Under the pieces are notes generated by a model. That model had not been told where the DNA came from, did not search any database, and was given only the letters and a program-made list of their open reading frames with translations. 64,000 nucleotides of DNA. Origin: Planctomycetota bacterium (lineage in GTDB: Bacteria > Planctomycetota > PLA2 > JAEUHO01). Shown piece by piece: positions 1 through 7,841 of the stretch. The stretch lies in assembly GCA_028281445.1 (NCBI GenBank), contig JANQJW010000130.1, positions 1 to 64,000 of the forward strand. The letters run 5' to 3'. The position numbers and the translations under genes are program-made. Positions within the stretch are counted from its first letter, which is position 1; each line of letters opens with the position of its first letter.

Positions 1-203
1 CCGGCCACGAACACCGAGCGCCAGATCTCTACGCGACCGACCTGGCGTTCGCCACGCTCGCCCACGCGGGCCTGGCGCAAGCCGCCGAAGCGCGAGAGGC
101 GCTATCCCGGCTCGAGACCCTGCTCGGGGAGAGGGCGGAGCTGGCAACAGAGCGCGTCCGCGGCTTCCTGGCGGAGGCGCGCGCAGCGGTTCGAGGCGAA
201 TAG
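1..203 (+). CDS. 3' end of an unidentified protein (partial)
   Basis: An open frame starting at base 3 runs in from the left edge and stops at TAG 201-203, giving the last 66 residues of a protein. The visible part is Ala/Glu/Arg/Leu-rich and predicted helical, with a TPR-like helix pair (LAFATLAHAGLAQAAEAREA). Such helical ends are common on planctomycete kinase and TPR proteins, but no family can be named from this fragment. It lies 59 bases before the next gene on the same strand. Confidence 0.55.
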   Translation, partial: GHEHRAPDLYATDLAFATLAHAGLAQAAEAREALSRLETLLGERAELATERVRGFLAEARAAVRGE

Positions 204-262
204 CCGGTCTACAGGCCCCGCCGCGCGGGAGCCCAGGGATGCAGACCCCCTGGAGTGTGCTC

Positions 263-2323
263 ATGCGTACGGCGCCGACTCTCCTCATCGCCCTGATTCT
301 TGCGTGTCTGCCGGCCATCGGCTGCGGCAGCGGCGGCCCCGCACCGGCGACGGGCGGCGGCACGCCGACGACCCCGGCTCCGCGGCCTGCGCTGCTTGCG
401 GGGATCACCGACACGACCGACGCGGTCTTCTCCCACATCAACATGGACACGCTGGGCGTCGATCCCCGGACGGGCATGGGCACGCTCTCCGCACGCCGCA
501 TCGAAGGCATGGCCTACGACACGAACGCCAACGTGCTGTACGCCACGTGCACGGCGAACGACCTGCTCTTCACGATCGACCGCGCGACCGGCTACGCGAC
601 GCCCGTCGGGCCGCTCGGCTTCAACGAGGTCCGGGGTCTCGCGTTCGACCCGGGCACCAACACGCTGTACGGCGTCGATGATCAGAGTCATCACCTGATC
701 CGCATCGACACGACGACAGGCCGCGGGACGGCCGTGAGCGCGCACATCCTCCCGTGGATCGCCGGCCTTGCGTTCGACACGACGACGAACACGCTCTACG
801 CATCCTCGACCGTCGGAACGGGGCAGCTGCTCGAGATCGACACGGCTACGGGGGTAGAGGGGCTCGTGGGATCATTCCCGGCGGGCACCCTGATGCACGC
901 CCTGGCCTACGCCGGCGGCTTCCTGTACGGCATCGACCGCGGTGCGCAGAACCTGGTCCGCATCAGTCCGGCGACAGCGTCTGTCCTCGTGCTCGGATCC
1001 GTGGGCACGAGCCAAGCCATCAGCCTGGCGTGGGACGACGATACGTCGACGCTCTGGACATGCCCTGGGCTGCTCGCCAGCGTGAGCTTCGCCACGGGCG
1101 CACTGACGTACGGGGACGCGCTCACTGCTCGGTTGCGCGGCCTGGCCTACGACCGCAACACGGGACGGCTCTACGGCACGGACGGCGACAGCACTCTCTT
1201 CCGCTTTGACTCGGCGGATGCCCATCCCGTGCGCGTCGGACCGCTCGGTACGCAGGCAACGGGGCTCGCATTCGACCCGGCGACCAGCACGCTCTACGGA
1301 ACGAACGCCGCGGGGCAACTGCTTACGATCGACACCGCGACGGGAGCCGCCACGGTCCGCGGCGCGACGGGCTTCTTCTTCCTCGACGGTCTCGCCTTCG
1401 ATCCCAACGCGGGCCTGCTCTATGCCTACGACACCCGCAACGACGAGTTGATCTCGGTCAATCCCGCGACGGCGGCCGGCACATCGATCGGTGTCTCGGC
1501 GACGAACGTCTATGTAGACGGACTGGCCTTCGATCCGGCGACGAACACCCTGTACGGCCACGATGACCTGGCGGATCGATTCGTCACGATCTCTACGGCA
1601 AGCGGCGCCACGACGCCGCTTGGACCGGCGTTCCGTGACTACGTACCCGCTCTGGCCTTCGACGAGGCGGCCAATGCGGTCGTCGGTTGGGATCAGAACT
1701 CGGCGCACCTCGTGCGCTTCGACTCCGCCGGCGTTGCAAGCGGGCACGGGGCGCTGGGATTCAACTCCGTGCAGTGCCTCGCCTACGACGGCACGCGTGA
1801 CGTGTTCTACGGTCTCGACTGGCTCGGAGCGCTTGTTCGCATCGATCCGGACACGGGCGAGGGCACGGCGACGGTGCAGACCGCGCCTGCTGTGTTCTCC
1901 GTGCAGTGTCTCGCCTTCGACCCGACGACCGACCTCCTGTACTGCGTCTCAGGAACGGACCTCGTATCCATCGAGCCGGATACGGGCGTCGTCACCACGA
2001 TCGGGCCGACCGGATTCGCGCCCGCGATCGAAGGCCTGGCCTTCGATCCGGACAGCACGACGCTCTACGGCGTGAGCGAGCGCAACCTGGTGATCGTGGA
2101 CACGCTGTCGGGCACGGCCACCGACCTCGGCTTCATCCTCGGTCTCGCCGATGCGGGCACGCTGCGCGGCCTCGCATGGATCAATGACACAGTCGGGCTC
2201 GTAGCGACATCGGCAACCGGTGCGTACGTCCAGATCGAGTCGACCGGACCTTCCGGCATCCTGATCGGCAGCGTGGATGCCGGCGCCATCGGCGCGCTGG
2301 CCTACCGGCCCGCAGAGGACTAG
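263..2323 (+). CDS. beta-propeller repeat lipoprotein
   Basis: This encodes a 686-residue exported protein made almost wholly of about 15 copies of a 40-50 residue repeat whose core reads GLAFDPxTNTLYG (for example near residues 125, 335 and 430). The repeat resembles NHL/SBBP-type beta-propeller blades, so one or two propellers at the cell surface are likely. The N-terminus has a signal peptide ending LPAIGC, a lipobox-like site. The start at 263 is preferred because GGAG lies 7 bases upstream and it gives a compact signal peptide; an in-frame ATG at 239 with GGGAG upstream is also possible. The stop codon overlaps that of the convergent fasciclin-SOUL gene. The ligand or partner is unknown. 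Confidence 0.8.
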   Translation: MRTAPTLLIALILACLPAIGCGSGGPAPATGGGTPTTPAPRPALLAGITDTTDAVFSHINMDTLGVDPRTGMGTLSARRIEGMAYDTNANVLYATCTANDLLFTIDRATGYATPVGPLGFNEVRGLAFDPGTNTLYGVDDQSHHLIRIDTTTGRGTAVSAHILPWIAGLAFDTTTNTLYASSTVGTGQLLEIDTATGVEGLVGSFPAGTLMHALAYAGGFLYGIDRGAQNLVRISPATASVLVLGSVGTSQAISLAWDDDTSTLWTCPGLLASVSFATGALTYGDALTARLRGLAYDRNTGRLYGTDGDSTLFRFDSADAHPVRVGPLGTQATGLAFDPATSTLYGTNAAGQLLTIDTATGAATVRGATGFFFLDGLAFDPNAGLLYAYDTRNDELISVNPATAAGTSIGVSATNVYVDGLAFDPATNTLYGHDDLADRFVTISTASGATTPLGPAFRDYVPALAFDEAANAVVGWDQNSAHLVRFDSAGVASGHGALGFNSVQCLAYDGTRDVFYGLDWLGALVRIDPDTGEGTATVQTAPAVFSVQCLAFDPTTDLLYCVSGTDLVSIEPDTGVVTTIGPTGFAPAIEGLAFDPDSTTLYGVSERNLVIVDTLSGTATDLGFILGLADAGTLRGLAWINDTVGLVATSATGAYVQIESTGPSGILIGSVDAGAIGALAYRPAED

Positions 2324-3618
2324 TCGGCGATCGGGACCTGCAGCTCCCAGAACTTCTTCGAGTTCGGCACCATCGGACTGTTGTAGCCGAGCACGCGGAA
2401 CTCACCGGTCCGCTCCATGCCGTTCTTCTCGATGTGCGCCTCGAGGATGGCCTTTGCCTGCTTGACCATCTCCATGCTGCGGCCGCCGCGGATGCCGATG
2501 CTGAGCACCCTCTGCGGCTTGAGGTCGAGCACGTCGACGCGGCCCTGGCGCCCCGTGTTGCCCTGCGTCGGCCCCTCGTAGAGGAAGGCCATGTCGCGCA
2601 TGCGCATGTCGTCACCCATCGTCATCTCGACCGGCGCCGTCATCTCGACCTTGTTCTTCTTGATGTGCTGGAACAGCGTCCAGAAGGAGTTGCCGCCGTC
2701 CGCACGCGCCGCGCGGTACTGCGGGTAGCGCTTCACGACGACGCGACCGACCGGACCGGGCTTGGGGAAGCCGGGCGGCATGGCCGCCTCCATGCGGGGC
2801 TGGAAGCTCGCGTTCTCGATGATGCGATCGAAAGCGTGGCGGTACTGCCAGGCGCGCTCGCTCGGATCCTTGCTGGCGTGGTCGATCACGCGCTCGATGT
2901 CCGCACGATCCCACTCGGCCAAGGCATCGCCGGCGCCGAGAATCACCTGGGCGGCCATCGCGTACTCACGGGCGCAGCCCTCGAAGTCGCCGCTGTTGTA
3001 GATCGGCACGCCGCGGTCGATCGCGCGGTGAATGACCTGGAGGACATTGGCCTTCTTCTTGGTCTTCATGGTCTTGGCGGGGGCAGGCGGCGCAGCAGTA
3101 AGCACGGGCTTCTCCTTTCGGGCGGCGATCACCGGCGCAGTCGTCGCAACCGGCGTGGGGAAGAGGACACGGTCGATCACGTGAATGACGCCGTTGCTGC
3201 ACTCGATGTCAGCCTGCGTCACATTGGCCTCGCCGACACGCAGCCCGAAAGGCAGGCGTGACCCCGCGAGCGTCTTGGCGTCCTTCGCGCCGAGGAGGTC
3301 CGTGGAGAACACGCGACCCGCAACGACGTGGTTGCCGAGCACGCGGCGGAGGGCCTTGGGGCTCGCGAGGAGTCCCGCGAGTGCACCCGGCGGCAACGCG
3401 GCGAAGGCCTCGTCCGTGGGCGCGAAGACGGTGAACGGCCCCTTGCCATGAAGGGCTTCGACCAGACCCGCCTCCTGGACCGCGCTCACGAGCGTCTCGA
3501 AGCGCTCATCCGCCCGGGCGGTGGCCACGATGTCCTTCGTGGAGGCTGTCGTCTCGGCCTGGAGAGCCGGTACGGCGAGGAGAAGGAGAGCGACAGAGAC
3601 GATGGCTGTGATCTTCAT
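2320..3618 (-). CDS. fasciclin-SOUL heme-binding fusion protein
   Basis: This 432-residue exported protein joins two domains not usually found together. After a signal peptide (MKITAIVSVALLLLAVPALQA) comes one fasciclin (FAS1) domain, about residues 26-155, with the typical GPFTVFAPTDEAFAALP and NGVIHVIDRVLFP blocks. A Lys/Pro/Ala linker and a helical region (about 185-265) follow, then a SOUL heme-binding domain (about 285-432) with VEMTAPVEMTM, MAFLYEGP and a C-terminal VPNSKKFWELQVPI block. SOUL proteins bind tetrapyrroles; FAS1 domains mediate adhesion or small-ligand binding. ATG 3618 is chosen over the in-frame start at 3645 because it begins the signal peptide. It is divergent from the two-domain fasciclin gene, and its FAS1 domain is related to that neighbour. 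The role is inferred only as an envelope heme or porphyrin-binding protein. Confidence 0.87.
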   Translation of the reverse strand: MKITAIVSVALLLLAVPALQAETTASTKDIVATARADERFETLVSAVQEAGLVEALHGKGPFTVFAPTDEAFAALPPGALAGLLASPKALRRVLGNHVVAGRVFSTDLLGAKDAKTLAGSRLPFGLRVGEANVTQADIECSNGVIHVIDRVLFPTPVATTAPVIAARKEKPVLTAAPPAPAKTMKTKKKANVLQVIHRAIDRGVPIYNSGDFEGCAREYAMAAQVILGAGDALAEWDRADIERVIDHASKDPSERAWQYRHAFDRIIENASFQPRMEAAMPPGFPKPGPVGRVVVKRYPQYRAARADGGNSFWTLFQHIKKNKVEMTAPVEMTMGDDMRMRDMAFLYEGPTQGNTGRQGRVDVLDLKPQRVLSIGIRGGRSMEMVKQAKAILEAHIEKNGMERTGEFRVLGYNSPMVPNSKKFWELQVPIAD

Positions 3619-3646
3619 GGGCAGGATCTTGCCACACCACCTCACG

Positions 3647-3672
3647 TTTGTCTAAATATTTTTCTCTACAAA
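3647..3672. promoter_or_regulatory. AT-rich divergent operator candidate with TTTGT/ACAAA arms
   Basis: The 125-bp gap between the divergent fasciclin genes holds an unusually AT-rich block for this genome. TTTGTCTA at 3647-3654 and TCTACAAA at 3665-3672 form an imperfect inverted repeat around AATATTTTTC. The left half with its downstream TATTTT closely matches TTTGTCCAGGTATTTTC at 7825-7841 in front of the CarH-like cluster. It probably holds the promoters or operator of both fasciclin genes; binding by the CarH-like protein is inference. Confidence 0.45.
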
Positions 3673-3743
3673 TCTGCAACCTTGAGTGACTCTCTCCGTC
3701 GGCAGTGGAAAGAAACCTCCCTTCCTCAACCGGAGAACCTCCT

Positions 3744-4685
3744 GTGAAGCTCATCCCCCTCTCTCTCCTGATGGCCGCCGCGCTCGTCGTCGGCATTCCC
3801 GCCCTCGTCGGTGCCGATGAGACCGGCTCCTCGTGCGGCGCCTGCCCCAACAGCAAGATGGCCAAGGCTGAGAAGGACATCGTCGACACCGCCGTCGGTG
3901 CCGGTTCCTTCAACACGCTCGTCGCCGCCGTCAAGGCCGCCGGCCTCGTCGACACCCTCAAGGGCAACGGCCCGTTCACCGTCTTCGCGCCCAGCGACGA
4001 AGCGTTCGCGAAGCTGCCCGCCGGCACGGTGGAAGGCCTCCTCAAGGACAAGGCCGCTCTCACGCAGATCCTGACCTACCACGTCGTCGCGGGCGCCGTC
4101 CCGGCTTCGAAGGTCACGGGCATCAAGTGGGCCGAGACCGTCAACGGTCAGAGCGCCCGCATCACCATGAAGGACGGTTCGGTCTACATCGATGACGCGC
4201 GCGTCGTCGCGACCGACATCTTCACCAGCAACGGCGTCATCCACGTGATCGACAAGGTGATCCTGCCCCGCAAGGACATCGTCGACACGGCTGTGGCCGC
4301 CGGCAGCTTCAAGACGCTGGTGACGGCCGTCAAGGCTGCGGGTCTCGTCGAGACCCTCAAGGGCAAGGGTCCGTTTACGGTCTTTGCTCCCGCCGACGCT
4401 GCCTTTGCGAAGCTCCCGGCCGGCGCGGTCGGCAAGCTCGTCAAGGACAAGCCGGCTCTGACCAGCGTGCTCACGTACCACGTCATCCCCGGGCGTGTGC
4501 TGAGCTCCGATCTGGCGATTGGAACGACCGAGGTGAAGACGGTCGAAGGGCGAGCTGTCCTGGTCACCAAGACCCGGAACGGCACTGTGATGATCAATGG
4601 CGCAACCGTCACGGCTGCTGACGTACTCGCTGGTAACGGCGTGATCCATGTCATCGACACTGTGATCATGCCGGGCCGTCCGTAG
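3744..4685 (+). CDS. two-domain fasciclin (FAS1) secreted protein
   Basis: This encodes 313 residues: a signal peptide (VKLIPLSLLMAAALVVGIP), a short Cys-containing spacer (CGACPN) and two tandem FAS1 domains, about residues 43-177 and 181-313. Both carry DIVDTA...GSF.TLV.AVKAAGLV.TL and GPFTVFAP blocks and each ends in NGVIHVID; their near-identity indicates an internal duplication. The GTG start at 3744 is chosen because GGAG lies 8 bases upstream and it begins the signal peptide; an upstream in-frame ATG at 3705 would add a non-signal leader. FAS1 proteins are cell-surface adhesion or ligand-binding proteins. A strong terminator follows. Confidence 0.9.
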   Translation: MKLIPLSLLMAAALVVGIPALVGADETGSSCGACPNSKMAKAEKDIVDTAVGAGSFNTLVAAVKAAGLVDTLKGNGPFTVFAPSDEAFAKLPAGTVEGLLKDKAALTQILTYHVVAGAVPASKVTGIKWAETVNGQSARITMKDGSVYIDDARVVATDIFTSNGVIHVIDKVILPRKDIVDTAVAAGSFKTLVTAVKAAGLVETLKGKGPFTVFAPADAAFAKLPAGAVGKLVKDKPALTSVLTYHVIPGRVLSSDLAIGTTEVKTVEGRAVLVTKTRNGTVMINGATVTAADVLAGNGVIHVIDTVIMPGRP

Positions 4686-4780
4686 ATCTTCTTCCACTCT
4701 CGATTGCACGGCAGGAACCGAACGTCGCGATTACCCCGGTCGTAGTCGCCCCCCGCACAGGTTCATGTCCCGATCGTCCC

Positions 4781-4812
4781 GGCGGCGTCCACTCTGTGGA
4801 CGCCGCCTTTTT
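4781..4812 (+). terminator. rho-independent terminator after the fasciclin gene
   Basis: A perfect 12-bp stem (GGCGGCGTCCAC at 4781-4792 with GTGGACGCCGCC at 4796-4807), a 3-nt loop TCT and a run of five T at 4808-4812 form a textbook intrinsic terminator. It lies 95 bases after the stop of the fasciclin gene. Confidence 0.9.
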
Positions 4813-5111
4813 CTGTTTTGAGTCGTGGATCGCTGGGCTCGCACGACCGTGCGCCTTGCCAGATGCTCGACAGCGCTGCGCGGACCGTTTCACTCTCGTC
4901 CTCGCGTGGCATGCCACGCCACGTCCTCGTCCGCTTTGCGGCGCCTTCGCCCTGGCAAGGCGACCACGACCGGACATCGCCGAAGACTTGCGGAACAGCT
5001 TCCACGCGTCTGTGCGGGGGGCTCACGCGACGCGTGAGGCAGACCGACTAAGGGCTGGAGGGCCCCGTCGGACGGGCCGGGGACACTCATCGGTTGGGGC
5101 AGGAGGCCCAT
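4813..5111. other. non-coding gap before the antiporter gene
   Basis: No convincing gene is seen here; the short open frames are GC-driven. It holds a perfect 16-bp palindrome, GCGTGGCATGCCACGC at 4904-4919, and a GC-rich hairpin close to the antiporter start (GGCCCCGT 5061-5068 pairing with ACGGGCC 5072-5078, one bulged C). Either could be regulatory. No known riboswitch signature was recognised. Confidence 0.4.
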
Positions 5112-6800
5112 TTGCTCGCGAGCCTGATCCACCAGCCGAAGCCCCTGCTCGTCCTGGCCTTGATCCTCGTGGTCGGGGTGTTCAGCGGCGCGCTCGCAAA
5201 GCGCTTCAAGCTACCGAGCGTCACGGGGCAGATCCTCGCCGGGATCTGCCTGGGACCGTTGTTCCACGTGTTCGATCACGACACGGTCGAAGGGCTCGCG
5301 CCGATCATGAGCTTCGCGCTCGGCTTGATGGCCGTCGCCGTCGGCAGCCACCTCAACATCGCGAAGCTCTCGAACGCAACGCGCCGCCTGGCCACGCTCC
5401 TTGTCTGCGAAGCGCTCATCACGCCGGTGGTCGTCTTCAGCGTCGTGCTGATCTACGGCGTCGAATGGACGACGGGTCTGCTCATCGCGACCATCGCCAT
5501 CTCGACGGCGCCCGCCACGATCCTCGCCATCGTGAAGGAGACGCGCTCGAAGGGCGTGTTCGTAAAGACCCTGGTGGCCGCCGTCGCACTGAACAACATT
5601 GCCTGCATCCTGTTCTTCGAGCTCGCGCACACGATGGCACTGGCAACCCTCGGCAACGGAAGCGACGGCAGCGCCGTCTACCTCGCGCCGCTCCAGGAGC
5701 TTGGCTACTCGCTGCTGCTCGGCGGCGGCGTCGGCGTGATCCTCGTCATCGCCACGCGGCACGTCGTTCGGACCGACCGGCTGTCCACGTACTCGCTGGT
5801 CGCGATCCTGGCGACCGCCGGCCTGGCGAGCCAGATCGAGGCGTCACCGCTCCTCAGTTGTCTCTTCCTCGGGATGGTGCTCGCCAACCTCAGTCCCGAC
5901 AAGGAGGAGATCGGACACGCCGTCTTCGAGAACTTCGAGACCGCGATCTTCGCGATCTTCTTCACGCTGGCCGGCATGGAGCTCCAGTTCGACTACGTAC
6001 GCGAAGCCGGGCTGCTTGCGCTGCTCGTGTTCGTCGCGCGCGCCGTCGGCAAGCTACTCTCCGCCGATGTGGCCATGCGCGCGGCAAAGGCCACGCAACG
6101 CGTACGCAAGAACCTCGGTCTGGCCCTGCTGCCCCAGGCCGGCCTGGCCGTGGGGCTCATGCTGCTCGTCACCGAGGACTCGCGCTTCCCCGAGAGCGTG
6201 CGCGGCACCATCCTCGCGGTCGTCTTGACCGTCGTCATGATCAACGAGCTCATCGGCCCGGTCATGACGCGCATCGCCCTGGGGCGTTCAGGCGACCTGG
6301 GCAAGGACCGTCCGCGCTTGATCGACTTCATCCACGAGGAGCAGATCGTCACGGACTTCAAGGCCGAGACGATGGAAGAGGCCATCGAGAAGCTCACGGA
6401 CGTCCTCATCCGCACGAACCACGTGCAGATCGACCGCAAGATCGTGCTCGACTCGGCCCTGGAGCGAGAATCCCGCTCCTCGAGCTGTCTCGGGCACGGC
6501 CTCGCCGTACCGCACGCAAGCCTGGAAGAGCACGTCGGCATCGTCGGCGCCGTCGGCATCAGCGCCGAGGGTTTCGACTTCGACTCGCTCGACGGCGAGC
6601 CGGTCCACTGCATCGTCCTGCTGGCAACCGGCCCCAACGCAGGAGAGCACCGCCTGGAGGTGATCGCCGCGTTTGCCACCGCCATCCTGACGGACCGCGG
6701 CATCGAGCAGCAGCTCTATCACGCGCACAGCCCGGCGCATGCCTACGAGCTGCTTCACCACGACGAAGCAGAGGACTTCAACCACTTCCTCGAGGATTGA
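5112..6800 (+). CDS. CPA2-type cation/proton antiporter with C-terminal PTS EIIA domain
   Basis: The 562-residue protein has a hydrophobic N-terminal two-thirds typical of monovalent cation:proton antiporter-2 (KefB/Na+/H+ exchanger) proteins: many membrane segments from about residue 7 to 395, including LPSVTGQILAGICLGPL. The C-terminal part (about 415-555) is a fructose/mannitol-type PTS EIIA domain with the active-site block GHGLAVPHA, placing the phospho-acceptor His near residue 468. EIIA fusions are thought to link ion exchange to cell energy or nitrogen-PTS state. The start is TTG 5112 because a perfect AGGAGG at 5101-5106 sits 5 bases upstream; an upstream TTG at 5094 would place that site inside the gene. 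No other PTS gene is in the window. Substrate ion unknown. Confidence 0.87.
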   Translation: MLASLIHQPKPLLVLALILVVGVFSGALAKRFKLPSVTGQILAGICLGPLFHVFDHDTVEGLAPIMSFALGLMAVAVGSHLNIAKLSNATRRLATLLVCEALITPVVVFSVVLIYGVEWTTGLLIATIAISTAPATILAIVKETRSKGVFVKTLVAAVALNNIACILFFELAHTMALATLGNGSDGSAVYLAPLQELGYSLLLGGGVGVILVIATRHVVRTDRLSTYSLVAILATAGLASQIEASPLLSCLFLGMVLANLSPDKEEIGHAVFENFETAIFAIFFTLAGMELQFDYVREAGLLALLVFVARAVGKLLSADVAMRAAKATQRVRKNLGLALLPQAGLAVGLMLLVTEDSRFPESVRGTILAVVLTVVMINELIGPVMTRIALGRSGDLGKDRPRLIDFIHEEQIVTDFKAETMEEAIEKLTDVLIRTNHVQIDRKIVLDSALERESRSSSCLGHGLAVPHASLEEHVGIVGAVGISAEGFDFDSLDGEPVHCIVLLATGPNAGEHRLEVIAAFATAILTDRGIEQQLYHAHSPAHAYELLHHDEAEDFNHFLED

Positions 6801-6847
6801 GGCGGTGGTGCGTTTGCGTTTGCCGGTTGTCGCTTGCGGGAAAAAGG

Positions 6848-7759
6848 CTAGTCCGACAAGCCCGCCATCGCCGCGTCCCAATCCGCGAGACTCTCGACGT
6901 ACTCGATGCCGCGGGGGCCACGGCGCACGCCGCGCGCGCCCTGCCCGCCCACGATCAAACGCATCTTCTTCGGCAGCCGGCGCCGCAGCTCGGCAAGCGT
7001 GCGATCCGTATCGACGCCGCCGGTCGCGAGTGAGATGCTGATGCCGACGATCTCGACGCCCATGTGCTTGGCCGCTTCGACGATGTCCTCGTTCGGCGTA
7101 TCCACACCCAACACGCGCGTCGGAACGCCGCGCGCCGCGCAGATCAGCGCCGTCATCTGCACGCCGAGCCCGTGCGTTTCGCCCGACAGGGTCGTCAGAA
7201 GCACACGCGGGTTCTCGAGGACGAGGGGATAGGTCGTACGCAACCAGCGCAGCATGTCCCCCACGAGCTCTGACGCGAAGTGTTCGTGACGGATCTCGAT
7301 CTCGCCGTCCGCCCACGATCGACCCACGGCGTGTACCAGTGGCTGCACGTGGTCCGTGATGAAGGCGAGGTAGTTGTCCGGATCCCAGTGACTACGAAGA
7401 CTCTCGAAGAGCGACTCGGCGTCCAGGTCGGCAACCGCGTCGAGCTGCTCCTTCACATCGGGCAGCTCGGACTTGGTGACCGTCTCCTCGGGTACGAGCA
7501 GCTCGTCGAGCTCGGCCTCGTCGAGCTTGACCACCTTGTTGGGCCGATGACCGTGCGCGAGTGCTTCGGCCACACGGCGCAGCCAGCGCACGTGATCGTC
7601 TGTGTAGCGGCGATGACCACTGGGTAGCCGCACCGCCTCCGGGCGGCCGTAGCGGCGCTCCCAGATGCGCAGGGTCTCAGCGGAGATGCCCGTCGCGGCG
7701 GCGACGTCACCAATCGACAGCAGCTCGGCAGTCCCCTTCGGGGGCGTTGACTTGGCCAT
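6848..7759 (-). CDS. CarH/LitR-like B12-dependent MerR-family photoreceptor repressor
   Basis: This 303-residue regulator has an N-terminal MerR-type winged helix (about residues 13-66, IWERRYG and GHRRYTDDHVRWL), a helical B12-binding module with the W-x9-EH signature (W149, E159, H160), and a Rossmann cobalamin domain with E-x-H-x-x-G at 194-199, giving H196 as the expected lower cobalt ligand. In the CarH/LitR family adenosylcobalamin holds the repressor tetramer on DNA in the dark and light releases it. ATG 7759 is preceded by AGAGG; the in-frame start at 7876 would cross the divergent promoter. It is divergent from the SRPBCC-epimerase gene, matching known LitR/CarH clusters. Light response is inferred from conserved residues. 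Confidence 0.88.
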   Translation of the reverse strand: MAKSTPPKGTAELLSIGDVAAATGISAETLRIWERRYGRPEAVRLPSGHRRYTDDHVRWLRRVAEALAHGHRPNKVVKLDEAELDELLVPEETVTKSELPDVKEQLDAVADLDAESLFESLRSHWDPDNYLAFITDHVQPLVHAVGRSWADGEIEIRHEHFASELVGDMLRWLRTTYPLVLENPRVLLTTLSGETHGLGVQMTALICAARGVPTRVLGVDTPNEDIVEAAKHMGVEIVGISISLATGGVDTDRTLAELRRRLPKKMRLIVGGQGARGVRRGPRGIEYVESLADWDAAMAGLSD

Positions 7760-7783
7760 GCGTCCCTCTCGTCGGCGCAGAAT

Positions 7784-7834
7784 TCTGTCCAGATTTCTAT
7801 GGATATGGTCCGACAAATGACTACTTTGTCCAGG
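7784..7834. promoter_or_regulatory. divergent promoter/operator region of the CarH-like gene
   Basis: The 82-bp gap between the repressor and the epimerase gene has repeated motifs: GACAAA 7812-7817 and TTTGTC 7825-7830 form a perfect 6-bp inverted repeat with a 7-nt spacer, and TCTGTCCAGA at 7784-7793 resembles TTTGTCCAGG at 7825-7834. Several GACA-type half sites in one phase suit a multimeric MerR/CarH protein. Autoregulation is inferred; no clear -35/-10 pair was assigned. Confidence 0.5.
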
Positions 7835-7841
7835 TATTTTC

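Noticed and set aside
5040..5111. Cobalamin or other riboswitch before the antiporter gene
   Set aside because: Only a short GC hairpin is present; no conserved riboswitch core was recognised.
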